NCBI GenBank assembly: GCA_014529385.2
Contig: CM043959.1
Span: 12,253,309-12,317,308 of the forward strand
Reading direction: 5' to 3'
DNA from: Adiantum capillus-veneris
Taxonomy: Eukaryota; Streptophyta; Polypodiopsida; Polypodiales; Pteridaceae
Length of the DNA stretch: 64,000 bases
Positions 9,333 through 18,591 of this stretch are shown piece after piece. Position 1 is the stretch's first letter, and every line of letters begins with the position of its first letter. A program made the translations under genes and the position numbers. A model generated the notes under the pieces. That model had not been told where the DNA came from and searched no databases. It was given only the letters and a program-made list of their open reading frames with translations.

Positions 9333-10304
9333 ATACCAATGTGAAGGAGACGTTTAAGTCCATGCGGTCCTAACTGTCATGTCGTTCCCTCCCATCATCT
9401 CCCCTAATCTAGGGGGGTGGTACCATTGCTTCTCCCTCCCACGTCTACCTCTCATGAAACCGCATGGCGGTACCACCCCTCACAGACCACTCATCAGCCA
9501 GAAGTCAGGCTCTGCTTTTCAGGCATGTCCATCTAGTCTATTTAACCAGCAGTTTTTTCATAACCTCCCTCAAGGTTTCGCAAAGCAACTACAGGAAGCT
9601 TAGAATAGTGATGATGCCTTTCCAAGGTATACTCCCGCAGCGCCAGCAGGACCGCATCTGGGCCCTCCTCATGAGGTCCCTCCTTGGCCCTCCCCCAATG
9701 TTACCCTGAGCGTTCTCGACCGACACAGCCCGGGAGTGGTTGCTCTCAACACGGGAGTCAATCCTCGAGATAAGCCGCTGGTAATTCTTTTCTTTTTGCT
9801 CCCAATTTCCAAGCTCCTAGTTTGAAGCGCTTATTTGCTAAATGCTCTGTGCAGGATGCTAGCCTGAAGCTGGGCCTGAAGCTGGAACAAATGCTAATCG
9901 TCAGGCACAGAGTCTCAATCCTCAAAGACTCTCTGGAAGCAAGAAGGCTTGAAGACCTACAGCAATTGCTCGTCGAGAATGGCTCTGTAGATGCTATCTA
10001 TAATTGGCTACAGGAGATGAAGGATGAAGTGCTTGAGCTAGCCAGTAAATGTGAGGAAGCCATTAACTTTGCAATAGGCTTCAGGAAGAGATAGACTGGC
10101 TGTGAAGGAAAAGGACTACATGGTTATTGCGAACCCTAAACCCCCGGAAATTAGTAGGCCACTCTTTGTAAAGTCTAAAACTTGGCCTTTGCGCCTGTCC
10201 CTAGTGTTTTCTAACTCAAAACCCCCTCATGGGTGTTAAGTTGTAATTTGCTTCTCCCTTATAAATTCAAAACGCGTATTTGGTAAAAAAAAAACCCTAA
10301 ACCC
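9333..10304 (+). mobile_element. Insertion inside array 1 with 8-bp duplication and A-rich end
   Basis: GCAACAAA occurs at 9325-9332 and again at 10305-10312. Joining the two sides restores a unit of the array: the unit near 10500 carries a similar GCAGCAAACAGGGTTTACC. So 9333-10304 looks like an insertion with an 8-bp target-site duplication. Its right end reads TATTTGGTAAAAAAAAAACCCTAAACCC. AACCCTAAACCC occurs at 10132-10143 and 10293-10304, so the last 150 bp may be a further small A-tailed insertion with a 12-bp duplication. GGTGGTACC near 9418 is inverted as GGTACCACC near 9470. No transposase or reverse transcriptase is visible. Confidence 0.45.
9822..10094 (+). CDS. Small helical ORF of about 90 residues inside the insertion
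   Basis: The frame encodes a Leu/Glu/Lys-rich, almost certainly helical peptide (LKLGLKLEQMLIVRHRV, ARRLEDLQQLLVENGSV, LQEMKDEVLELASKCEEA) ending in GFRKR and TAG. It probably continues from further upstream, since the text before its first Met is also open for a short way. No family is recognised. It could be the C-terminus of a gene carried by the insertion, or a fragment of a host transcript copied as a retroposon. Confidence 0.3.
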   Translation: MKRLFAKCSVQDASLKLGLKLEQMLIVRHRVSILKDSLEARRLEDLQQLLVENGSVDAIYNWLQEMKDEVLELASKCEEAINFAIGFRKR

Positions 10305-10560
10305 GCAACAAACAGGGTTTACCTTCCCTTTATTTGCTTAGTATTGACCTCTGTACTAGTAGACATCACTTATATTTTTCGAGGTCAGTACCAAGCAAAC
10401 AGGGGCATCGAACAAAGTGGTCTTCCCTTATTCACTTGATACTGACCAAGGAAAAGTGTAAAAGCAAACATCCTATGGTAAAGACGATGGTCAGTACCAA
10501 GCGAACAGGTGCAGCAAACAGGGTTTACCTTCCCTTATTCGCTTGGTACTGACTACACAA
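10305..10560. repeat. Array 1, right part: two to three further units
   Basis: After the insertion the same repeat resumes with CTTCCCTTTATTTGC and TATTGACCTC. A unit follows from 10381 (GAGGTCAGTACCAAGCAAAC) to about 10445, then one from 10491 (GGTCAGTACCAAGCGAAC) to TTCGCTTGGTACTGAC at about 10554. The last unit is the most perfect palindrome: the arm GTCAGTACCAAGCGAA is matched by TTCGCTTGGTACTGAC. Confidence 0.75.
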
Positions 10561-10969
10561 AATACAAGTGCACAAAAGGGTAGTAAGTAGCATACCTCTT
10601 CACTGTGTGTAGAGTTCTGCGTCACTAAAGCAATGCAGAACAGGAGTAAGAGAAGGATGCGCGAGAGTAAGAGGTGATGCGCAAAAAGAGTTGGGATGGT
10701 TTGCTTACCGCGTAGCATCGATGGGGGTAGAGTTAATTAAAATGATGGGCAGTAGAGGACGCAAAAAGAGGTAGAATAGTTGAAATGTTTGGCGGGGGCA
10801 CTGTCTCTAAACTTAGAATGCTTACCTCGGCGAGGGTGACAACTTCACTTATGCGCATGATTACACGCGAGATTGTGGTTGGTAAATCGTACTACATGGG
10901 AATCTGAGACCATTTATTATTGGTTGTCCTTGTGAGTGCAGCCCACGTGCCTTTTTCGAGTGACCGTTT
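10561..10969. other. Spacer without visible gene
   Basis: Nothing firm is seen. AAATACAAGTGCACAAAAGG and later GCAAAAAGAG segments repeat loosely (near 10572, 10680 and 10758). No frame over 75 codons looks like protein. Confidence 0.4.
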
Positions 10970-11345
10970 AGGGTCAATCAGACGCCAATCGCCCTTGCAG
11001 TCGCCATCTCCATCTCCAAGTGGAACAAACAGATCGTCGTTGCCTTTTCCTTTTCTGCGCTCTTCCCCTTGGCCAGCTCTCGTGATCCTGCGTTTAGAGT
11101 CAGACGCCGATCGCCCTTGCAGTCGCCATCTACATCTCCAAGTAGAACAAACAAATCGCCGTTGCCTTTGCGTTTTCTGCGCTCTTCCCCTTGGCCACGT
11201 CTCGTGATCCTGCGTTGAGAGTCAGACGCCGATCACCCTTGCAGTCGCCATCTCCATCTCCAAGTAGAACAAACAAATCGCCGTTGCCTTTGCCTTTTCT
11301 GCGCTCTTTCCCTTGGCCACCTCTCGTGATCCTGCGTTGAGCGAC
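10970..11345. repeat. Three tandem copies of a GC-rich unit of about 120 bp
   Basis: Copies begin near 10973, 11098 and 11219. Each carries CAGACGCC(A/G)ATC, CCCTTGCAGTCGCCATCT, CCAAGTGGAACAAACA (or AGTAGAACAAACA), CGTTGCCTTT, TCTGCGCTCTT, CCTTGGCCA and CTCGTGATCCTGCGTT. Copies 2 and 3 are closest to each other. Frames on both strands are open across the units but encode low-complexity, Arg/Ser/Pro-rich or Gly-rich text, so coding is doubtful. The region 11346-11680 that follows holds a Ser/Pro-rich frame but no recognisable gene. Confidence 0.75.
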
Positions 11346-11683
11346 CTCCACTGGGTTGAGTTCTTTATTGCCGCGTCGCCATCGCCACCTTCTGGTTCTT
11401 GCTGTCAGCGGCCTGCGACATCACCATCCAACTCGGCGCCATTGGATATTGCAGAGGCAAGTTCTTTCTCCCTGTCTCTCTCCCCTTCTTGTGTGTTGTT
11501 AACTGTGTGCGCACCGAAGCCACTGCGTTAGGGTAAGATTAAAAGTCTCAAACCGCATGGTTGGAATAATTACTCCTTATGTGACCGTGCCTGAGTTTGG
11601 GCATAGTGAGTGAGTAGGCCTATATATCTATCACTGATAACATTAGATGCTCTGTTCTTATCCATCTGTTCCGAATGCTTGGG

Positions 11684-12045
11684 TCAGAACCAAGCGAATA
11701 GGACCCTTCGGAGATTCTTGGGCCCTTATTCGATTGGTTTTGACTCAAGTGACGTCACCTTTTATGACATTAGCGCACAGGACAGAACCAAGCGAATAGG
11801 GCCCTTGGGAGATTCTTGGGCCCCTATTCACTTGGTTCTGACTCAAGTGGCGTCACCTTTTATGACATTAGCGCACGGAACAGAACCAAGCAAATAGGGC
11901 CCTTCGGGGATTCTTGGGGCCCCTATTCGCTTGGTTCTGACTCAAGTGACGTCACCTCTTATGACATTAGCGCATGGGACAAAACCAAGCGAATAGAGAC
12001 CTTGAGAGGTACTTGAGGCTCATTATTCGCTTGGTTATGACACCA
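11684..12045. repeat. Array 2: four palindromic units of about 100 bp upstream of gene A'
   Basis: Units start near 11684, 11781, 11880 and 11978. Each begins CAGAACCAAGCGAATAGG and contains GGGCCC and GATTCTTGGG. It closes with the inverted arm TATTCGCTTGGTTCTG, then a spacer with CAAGTGACGTCACCT and TATGACATTAGCGCA. GTGACGTCAC is a perfect palindrome in two units. The core ACCAAGCGAA and the arm-spacer plan are the same as in array 1, although the rest of the sequence differs. The last unit ends 30 bp before the first Met of A'. Confidence 0.85.
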
Positions 12046-12075
12046 AATAGTTTTGGCTTGCTTTTTCTTTCAGTC

Positions 12076-13589
12076 ATGGGAATCATAGTCCTGGAAACAG
12101 ACGTTGTGAGAGAGGATACATGTGAAGAAAAACTATTCACGTTCTTATACAACGCCCGTGCTCATCACCATGCACCAGAAGTATCAGGAATGTTTAATGC
12201 AGAGTTTTCTATACAGAGGATTATAGATTGCTCATTTGAGTACCTACAAACCCATTTGCAACAGTATGAGGCAGTCACTTGTGACAATTCCATGACAGTT
12301 GATGGCTTGAGATATGTGCAGTTTGACCCAGAAGAAGAGCGGGTAGAGGTATTAAAGGAAACATTTGATGTGGGCTTAACTCTTGATTCTCTTGCGGATG
12401 CAGCAATAGGGTGCAAGCAAGAAAGTCCAAGTAAGGAAGTGACTTTGCCTCTGAATTGCGCTCCCAGCTTTGCTATGGCGGGCGCCACCCACTATGTTCT
12501 GCTCACAGATATCATGCATGAGCTCAATATATGGGAGGACTACTGCCTAGCTGCAATTGTGAATTTTTGTGAGGCAGACATAAGGTTTGTGGATGATGAT
12601 GGAGTGGACCAACATCTTATTGCTGACACAGCTGTCCGCGACTCACAGTTCACTTCAGGGTGGCAACTGATCAAAGATACATTCAATGAAGCGAAGTCCG
12701 GAGAGGCCAATTTGCCAACAGATGAGCAGTTTGAATCGACAAAAAAACAACTCGGCTTGGAAAACATGGGTAGGCCCGTGGCATCCAGAGATCAAGTAAT
12801 GAATAGTCAGTCTATTCACTTGTAGGGGAGGTCGATGCTGAAAATGGACGAGAATCAGATGGTAACTTTTGTCGTGCATTCATATGGTATTGGAGATGCC
12901 CCAGTGATACAATATCATGATCATTTTTTTTGTTGACAGGTGCTAGTGTATAATGATAGTTTCCTTAGAAGAGCTGGAGGCTCACGGCAAGGGCCTATCA
13001 TCACTGGTGTCCAAGGCAAGGATGCAGCTTTGTCTCACTACATCGGGCGTTTCAACCACAAAAAGGTTTGTAGAAACAATTTAAGTACTTGGCAATTGTA
13101 CTCATCTCACTTACAACCCATAAATTCATTAAAATTTTTATGTAGATCATAATATACAACAAGGAATACTCCGAGGACAATGCAAAGTTCCCATTGTTTG
13201 CAATGAAAGTTATTACAAGATTGTGTGGTGGGCAACCCCTCCCACTAAACGCAGAAAGACTAATTCTGATTGAGAAACAGTTTTCTCCACGCGTATTTGG
13301 CATTGGGTATGGGTGCCAAGCACTCAGAGCCCCCTATTTCATGTCCTACACAGCTCAGGCTCTGGCTGCAGGGGTTGAAGACCCGGAGAGCTTAGATCCA
13401 TACAACAAGCGGCTATTTCTGAGGGAAAGAAGACGCCTGATGCCCGTGGGGATGCTCCCATCAACAGAGGAACGAGCTCGTCTACAGAGCTTGCACATCA
13501 AAGAGGTACAAAGTGAGGAAGAAGGAGGTGCATCAAAGAGGATAAAAACGACGAGCTCAGGTCCATCTTCTCCCGCTCCTAACTCGTGA
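12076..13589 (+). pseudogene. Gene A': second copy of gene A, almost intact, one in-frame TAG
   Basis: Three exons fit: 12076-12861, 12940-13065 and 13146-13589, with GT-AG introns at 12862-12939 and 13066-13145, all phase 0. The joined frame has about 451 residues with one TAG at 12823-12825; gene A copy 1 has TGG at the aligned place (SIHLW against SIHL-stop). Motifs shared with copy 1 are YVLLTDIMHEL, NLPTDEQFE, IIIYNKEYS, ITRLCGGQPLP and YFMSYTAQALAAG. The C-terminus is basic then Ser-rich (SKRIKTTSSGPSSPAPNS), like a nuclear signal. The start could be ATG 12076, or the exon may begin at the CAG just before it. Its 3' end overlaps B' by 33 bp on the other strand. Function unknown. Confidence 0.6.
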
Positions 13590-14530
13590 CCGTCGCCACA
13601 TCGCATGGCGTTCCGCTGCATTTGAAGCTCCCCAAGCCATTTGTTTCTTCTCTTTGTGGATATGTTGTAAAGACCGTGTAATTTCTGAAGTCTTAAGAAG
13701 TTCCTTCTGCCTTGCTCTATGAATTAGTTGTCTATAAGTCCATAGGTGTAACTCTAATAGGCTATTGGCCTTATCTTTTCCTCCCCCATGTCTAGTGTGC
13801 TTAAAATAACCTGTTCTTGCCATGTAGTGGGTTTTTTCCATGCCTTGTGTGGACCATATTGATAGTGATCCGTATGTCTTGGCAAAATATGGACCATGGT
13901 TGAACAGTATGTGCTGCATTGAAATAAAACAAAATGGTCAGTAGAGTACAATTTGAAATTTTGTTTTGTATACGTAGAATGCCAACCCACCATGTAATGT
14001 GTGATATGTTGCCCACCCCACCATGTAAGGTAAACCTTTTTCCAATCCAGCAAGGCTGCTTGAAATGATGTGAGCTTACTTTGGTCCCAAGAATGCTGCT
14101 TAACGTAGTGGAAAATTTTATCTAGTGATTTCCACACGTTCGCCTTGTGATTTTAGATTCCCCACCACCAACATTGTCTTTAACCACTTTATGTAACTGT
14201 TTCCATTTGTTGAAGAGGTTTCTCCTTTCTTCTCTATCTGAGTCTTTGAGGCTAAACCTAAGAAACCTTCTTGCCTTCACTCCGCCTATCAATGCTTTCC
14301 TCAGTACCTTGTACTGACTTTGAGACATCTTAGGGTCCTCTTCGATTTTGACATTGCCTCCATGCAAACCAATGTCTGAGAGCACTCCCTCTAATGCTTT
14401 GATCACTCTTTTCGACTCTCTGGCTTTAATGTCCATGCAAAACATATGTAGAAATGAACCACCTTTTCAATTATCGACAGAGTGCATGAAGTGTACAGAC
14501 GTGACATTACCTACTCGGAGCAGATTTTAC
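13557..14530 (-). pseudogene. Gene B': 3' part of a second gene B, cut by a gypsy element
   Basis: The last exon is 13557-13913 (HILFNHGPYFAKTYG, STQGMEKTHYMARTGYF, KHTRHGGG). It is joined across an intron at 13914-13990 to an exon holding WKSLDKIFHYV and QHITHYM. The splice point between HYM and HI is the same as in copy 1. Further upstream are GLHGGNVKIEEDPK and IGGVKARRFL, shared with copy 1. A frame change lies near 14145 and one stop near 14463. All N-terminal exons are missing; the sequence turns into Ty3/gypsy RNase H by about 14590. B' was therefore truncated when or after the retroelement landed. Confidence 0.6.
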
Positions 14531-14605
14531 TGTCTTTACAAACCATCAAATTTTACGCTACTTCTTGTCATAGAAGCAACTATCGAAAAAGCAGATGTGG
14601 TGGGA

Positions 14606-14672
14606 AAACATCTTATCACAGTTTCACTTCCAGATTGCAAACATCTTATCACAGTTTCACTTCGAGATTGTC
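14606..14672. repeat. 33-bp tandem duplication in gypsy RNase H
   Basis: AAACATCTTATCACAGTTTC occurs twice, 33 bp apart, each copy followed by ACTTC and AGATTG with one base changed. It duplicates the segment around the FHFEIV motif of RNase H, so it arose after the element lost function or destroyed it. Confidence 0.8.
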
Positions 14673-16200
14673 TATGTGTAGGGACAGAAGAATTTGGTGG
14701 CAGATGCTTTGTCTTAGAAGCCATTGGTTCTGGCTATTTCTGCAATACATCATAAGAGCTTCGAGGATATGGTCGATCAGTATGCCACAGATACAGATTT
14801 TGCAAACATTTTCACACGGATACGGGATGGGGAGACAGTAGCGGGATATTCCATTCGGGATGGCTACTTGATGAGGAAAATTATGTTGTGCGTTACACAG
14901 CTGTTGAGGGAAAAGATTATGACCGAATGCCACTGTCCACCTTTTACGGGTCACCGTGGCATTGCTACCACCTTAAAAGGGGTAGAGAGATACTTTTTTT
15001 GGCCGAGACTCAAGAAGGATGTGGACGAGTTTGTGCGCAGTTGCTTCGTATGCCAAAAGGTCAAGTTTGACACGCATAAAGCACAGGGATTGTCACAGCC
15101 TTTGCCCATACCCATCCGCCCTTGGGAAAGTATTGCAATATATATCATTTTTTATCTCCCAAGAACACAGAGTGATCACGATGGTATCTAGACTGTTATT
15201 GACAGATTAAGCAAGCAAGCTCATTTCATTCCAATGAAGAAAAAAGCCAAGCCGGATCATTTAGCGTGACTGTTTGTGGCCCAGATCTTCAGATTACATG
15301 GCATGCCCGAAACGATTGTCTCTGACAGGGACCCCACATTCACGAGTTTGTTTTGGAAGGCAATTTGGGGGAACATTGGCACACGGTTGCAGTTCTCGTC
15401 ACCTTTCCACCCGCAAACTAATGGGCAATCTGAGATTGCCAATTCAGTGGTACTAGATTTATTGAAGTCTTACATCTCGGATCAGAAGACTCAATGGGAA
15501 AAGTATTTACCTTTGGTGAAATTTGCCTACAACAACACAATACACTCTTCGACAGGGAAGGCGCCATTTGAGATTATTGAAGGTGCTACGAAGGTTCCAC
15601 CCTTTCTAAGCACGAAAGATAAGATTTTTGAAGCCGATGAGTACACATGCGACTTGGTCACATCTTTGGCCAAGGTCCGCGAGACTTTGCAAAAGTCTCA
15701 GAAGACAAAAAAAGGCAACAGATTTCCATCGTCGTGATTTGAAATTGAAGGAGAATGATTGGATGCTCTTATGTTTTGAGAAGGCACGCCTGAGAAAGAA
15801 GAAGGGAAAGGAGAGACTTTTTCCAAAGCTTAGTATGTGATACTACGGACCTTTCCAGATCTCCTAAAAGATAAATGATGTCTCCTTCCGATTGAAGCTG
15901 CCGGACACTTCGAGGATTCACAATGCTTTTTATGTGAGTCTTTTGAAGCCTTTTAAAGGCGATGTGCCTGAAGATGGAGAGCCTGATGAGCAACCCGAAG
16001 TGGAAGAAAACGAGGAGATCCTTGTTCCAGAACAGATATTGGCACATAAGGACAGAAAGATTAAGGGTAAAGTGAGAAGGTGGTTCTTGGTTAAATTCAA
16101 GAATTATCCTGCATTGGATGCGAAGTGGATGGAGGAGGAGGAACTAGCAAATACTTCTCAGATTATGAAACTTTACCTTGAAGCTTTTGGTTTAGCATAG
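14650..16200 (+). pseudogene. Ty3/gypsy pol remnant: RNase H end, integrase, chromodomain
   Basis: The integrase zinc finger is clear (HCPPFTGHRG with CFVCQK). The core follows, with VSDRDPTF carrying the second catalytic Asp and TNGQSEIAN carrying the Glu. The first catalytic Asp region reads AIYIIFYLP, lacking the usual Asp. Stops interrupt the frame at about 15189 and 15267, and a frame break follows near 15730. The last open frame (15892-16200) encodes HNAFYVSLLKPF and a chromodomain-like end (ILAHKDRKIKGK, WFLVKFKNYPALDAKW). Chromodomain integrases target marked chromatin. This copy cannot code for active enzyme. Confidence 0.85.
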
Positions 16201-16796
16201 TCTATTCCAAATGGAACCCCATTCAACTTGGCTGGATATCTGGTGCAGTGGGTATGCACAAGAGGAGAGTTACTCCGCTCCTTTGTCAGCATATGCCTCG
16301 ATTTTTGATACTAGAGTCACTTATGTCTCTTTGAGCTTCAGGGATACTGAGAGATGACAGTATTCTGCTGTATGACTTTATGAAATGGAATTCCGGATAA
16401 TATGATACTGATTTGTTCTTGACTTGTTTAAGTGCAGGAATTGATATACTAAATGACTGTAGTATTTTGGTCTGAATGATCTCGATAGACATGGTTGCAA
16501 TAGGGATTAGTCAATCGGGCATCTATGAGGTCCTTAGTGAATCTAGATGCAATTGCTAATTGCATTGCCGATAAATCATGGTCTGAGATCCGAATGAATG
16601 TTGAATGTGATTTGTCATGTGATGTCCTATAATGTCATGTGATGTCATGTGATGTGATTGTCGATTGGTACATGTGCTAGATGTGTGTTCCTAACGCGTT
16701 GGTACTAACAGTCAGTGTTTGCTAAGACAGTTTATGGCTTCTGTCTGTTTTGTAGGCGTAATCGAGGGCGATTACAATGCTTTCAAGAGGGGGGTA

Positions 16797-17390
16797 TGTC
16801 ACAAACTGGTGACGTGGCTACCCAGTGCACACACAGACCCACCCCCGGCTGGCATACCCTTGGAGAACCTTGCTGAAATACTGAGGTGGCATGTCAGTAT
16901 GGCAGCCCCGGAAAACGCGGTGCACTTCGCGGAAAATCAGCCACGTGGCACTGCTGTACGGAAACCCGCTTTTTGCGGCACTGTTTACGGCAAGACAGCA
17001 GCAGCCTTTGATTTGCTTTTTCTACGCAATAAGCAAGAGAGAGATAACATTATTTTTGAAAGCTTTTGATGTATAGCTTTTGGAGCTCTGCTTTTGGCAT
17101 CCCTTGTAAACCCTTTAAATAAGTGGGCAGGCTTCCCACTTCTCAGAGCATCTGAGAGTGAGAGCCTCCCACTCACTTGTACTTTGAGCTACAAATTAAT
17201 ACAAAAAGAAATATTGGAAAGGGCACCAGTCTTTGGGACCAATATCTCTAGGCACGGAACTCCGCCGGGCCAGTGTCGAATCAATTGTGAACGGTGAACT
17301 GTTTTGAAGTGAAATTCTTGTGGTGTCGTGGTAGAATCTTGACTAGGAGTGTCCAAGTCGGCCCTTACTATATCAGTTTCCTTCATGCAT
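16797..17390 (+). repeat. 3' LTR of the chromodomain gypsy element
   Basis: It begins TGTCACAAACTGGTGACGTG directly after the purine tract and a TA. It carries a TATA-like CTTTAAATAAGTGGG near 17112 and downstream the GGAACTCCGCC block shared with the LTRs at 27.1-27.8 kb. The right end is not sharply defined; no paired LTR or target-site duplication is available because the 5' half of the element is missing. Confidence 0.6.
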
Positions 17391-17541
17391 AATTTATGAG
17401 ATCTCCCTAGAGACAGATATGCTAGTCATCCCCCAACAGCTAGCACTACAAGGGGACACAGCATGTTGGTATAGGCAGATGACATCATGGTTTCAGTCAC
17501 ATGGCTTCAGCATGTATAGACTGCCTCCATTCTAGTACTCC

Positions 17542-18352
17542 TTGGATGCACCTTCCCTTTCTCTCACACGGACAGAGATCGCTAGACTTATATGTCAGGA
17601 TTTGATTCAAATAGATACCAACAGCACATGGATACAGCCGGTACAAGAGTTGGGCACGAAGATGACTTTCTATAAAGAGCATCTCCTTCAACTATTAGAA
17701 GATGGATATGGGCCTATGTGTACACTTATTTATCCTATGGGATACGATGTGGTATTGGTCAGATGCGCACATCATCGCATCAGCTAGCAGAAGCCAGGAT
17801 ATGCTAGTTGTGTCGTATAGAGCCACAGACAAGAGATACATCACATTTGTCATTGTCCGGTATACTATGAGATATGAGGCCGCTTTCACTCTCTATTCAG
17901 AGAGGGCTTTGGACCGTTGGCTAGTCATGAGATATCACAATCAGAGATGCCTCGGATTGTTTTTGCTAGAGCTGCGCAGACACAGGGAGAGTCTCAGAGG
18001 AGACCAAGCAATGGGAGACAATTACAGAGGGAGATCACTGACTTCTTTAGGACTCACCAGTCAGATGAGCATGCTTCACAGCATACTTTAGAGCTCACTT
18101 CTACCATAGGTAAATTCGTGGACAGAGCCACTAAGCTCGGAAGAGCTAGACGCCCACGTCTATGGAGGTAACCACGACATCGACGGAGGCTCCATCAAAG
18201 AATCTGGACTATTCTAGCACGACATGGGAGACGCCCAGTACGACTATTTACAGAGGCGGACATTGGCGAAGCTCTTCAACGATCGATGCAATACTTTCTC
18301 GAACAACGCCCGATGCCGAGCATCCTCGGGCATGGATGATGATGATGATGAC
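17542..18352 (+). pseudogene. Repeated unidentified gene X, decayed (relative on minus strand at 47350-47970)
   Basis: Frames here encode YKEHLLQLLEDGYGPMC, then ATDKRYITFVIVRYT and a Gln/Arg-rich C-terminal part (ARAAQTQGESQRR, EITDFFRTHQSDEHAS). After a TAA at 18169-18171 the same frame goes on with ILARHGRRPVRLFTEADI and QRSMQYFLEQRPM. The last 600 bp, including the following untranslated GAAGACGTTTAATATAACAT and CT tract, match 47350-47970 in inverted orientation. I do not recognise the family; a retroelement gag or a captured plant gene fragment are both possible. Frame changes near 17790 and 17900 show it is not functional. Confidence 0.4.
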
Positions 18353-18497
18353 TTCAGTTTGACAATCTTAATCTTTCAGATTAGTCTTTCACTCTACTTC
18401 ATTTTATTTATGTAACCAGACATTGGATTAGATCCACAAGGATTGTATCAGTTTGGTCATTTTGGCCTTTTGAAGACGTTTAATATAACATTTCATT

Positions 18498-18500
<3 letters not shown>

Positions 18501-18589
<89 letters not shown>
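18501..18589. repeat. (CT)n followed by (AC)n microsatellite
   Basis: A CT tract of about 55 bp passes into ATACACAC and an AC tract of about 30 bp. The inverted relative of the flank at 47350 also abuts a GA tract, so the tract was already present in the ancestral repeat. Confidence 0.9.

Positions 18590-18591
<2 letters not shown>

Larger units (their letters stand above)
14590..17390 (+). mobile_element. 5'-truncated chromodomain Ty3/gypsy element (chromovirus)
   Basis: Order from left: the end of RNase H (FEIVYV, NLVADALS), integrase, chromodomain, a long 3' untranslated part (16200-16790), a purine tract (AAGAGGGGGG) and a 3' LTR. The gag, protease and reverse transcriptase are absent, so the element starts inside pol. 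The LTR resembles that at 27097 in its first bases (TGTCACAAACT) and in GGAACTCCGCC near its end, so the two belong to related families. Confidence 0.8.

Noticed and set aside
10132..10304. Interstitial telomere repeat
   Set aside because: Only about one and a half CCCTAAA units in each place; better explained as a duplicated target or element end.
8690..10560. Regular repeats as a CRISPR array
   Set aside because: Units are about 105 bp, the whole unit is repeated rather than a short repeat with unique spacers, and the setting is eukaryotic.
491..14530. Genes A-E as a known DNA transposon (hAT, MULE, CACTA, Helitron) or Maverick/giant-virus insertion
   Set aside because: No transposase signature, Rep/helicase, protein-primed polymerase, capsid or packaging ATPase motif was seen; the H3-like gene alone is not enough to call it viral.
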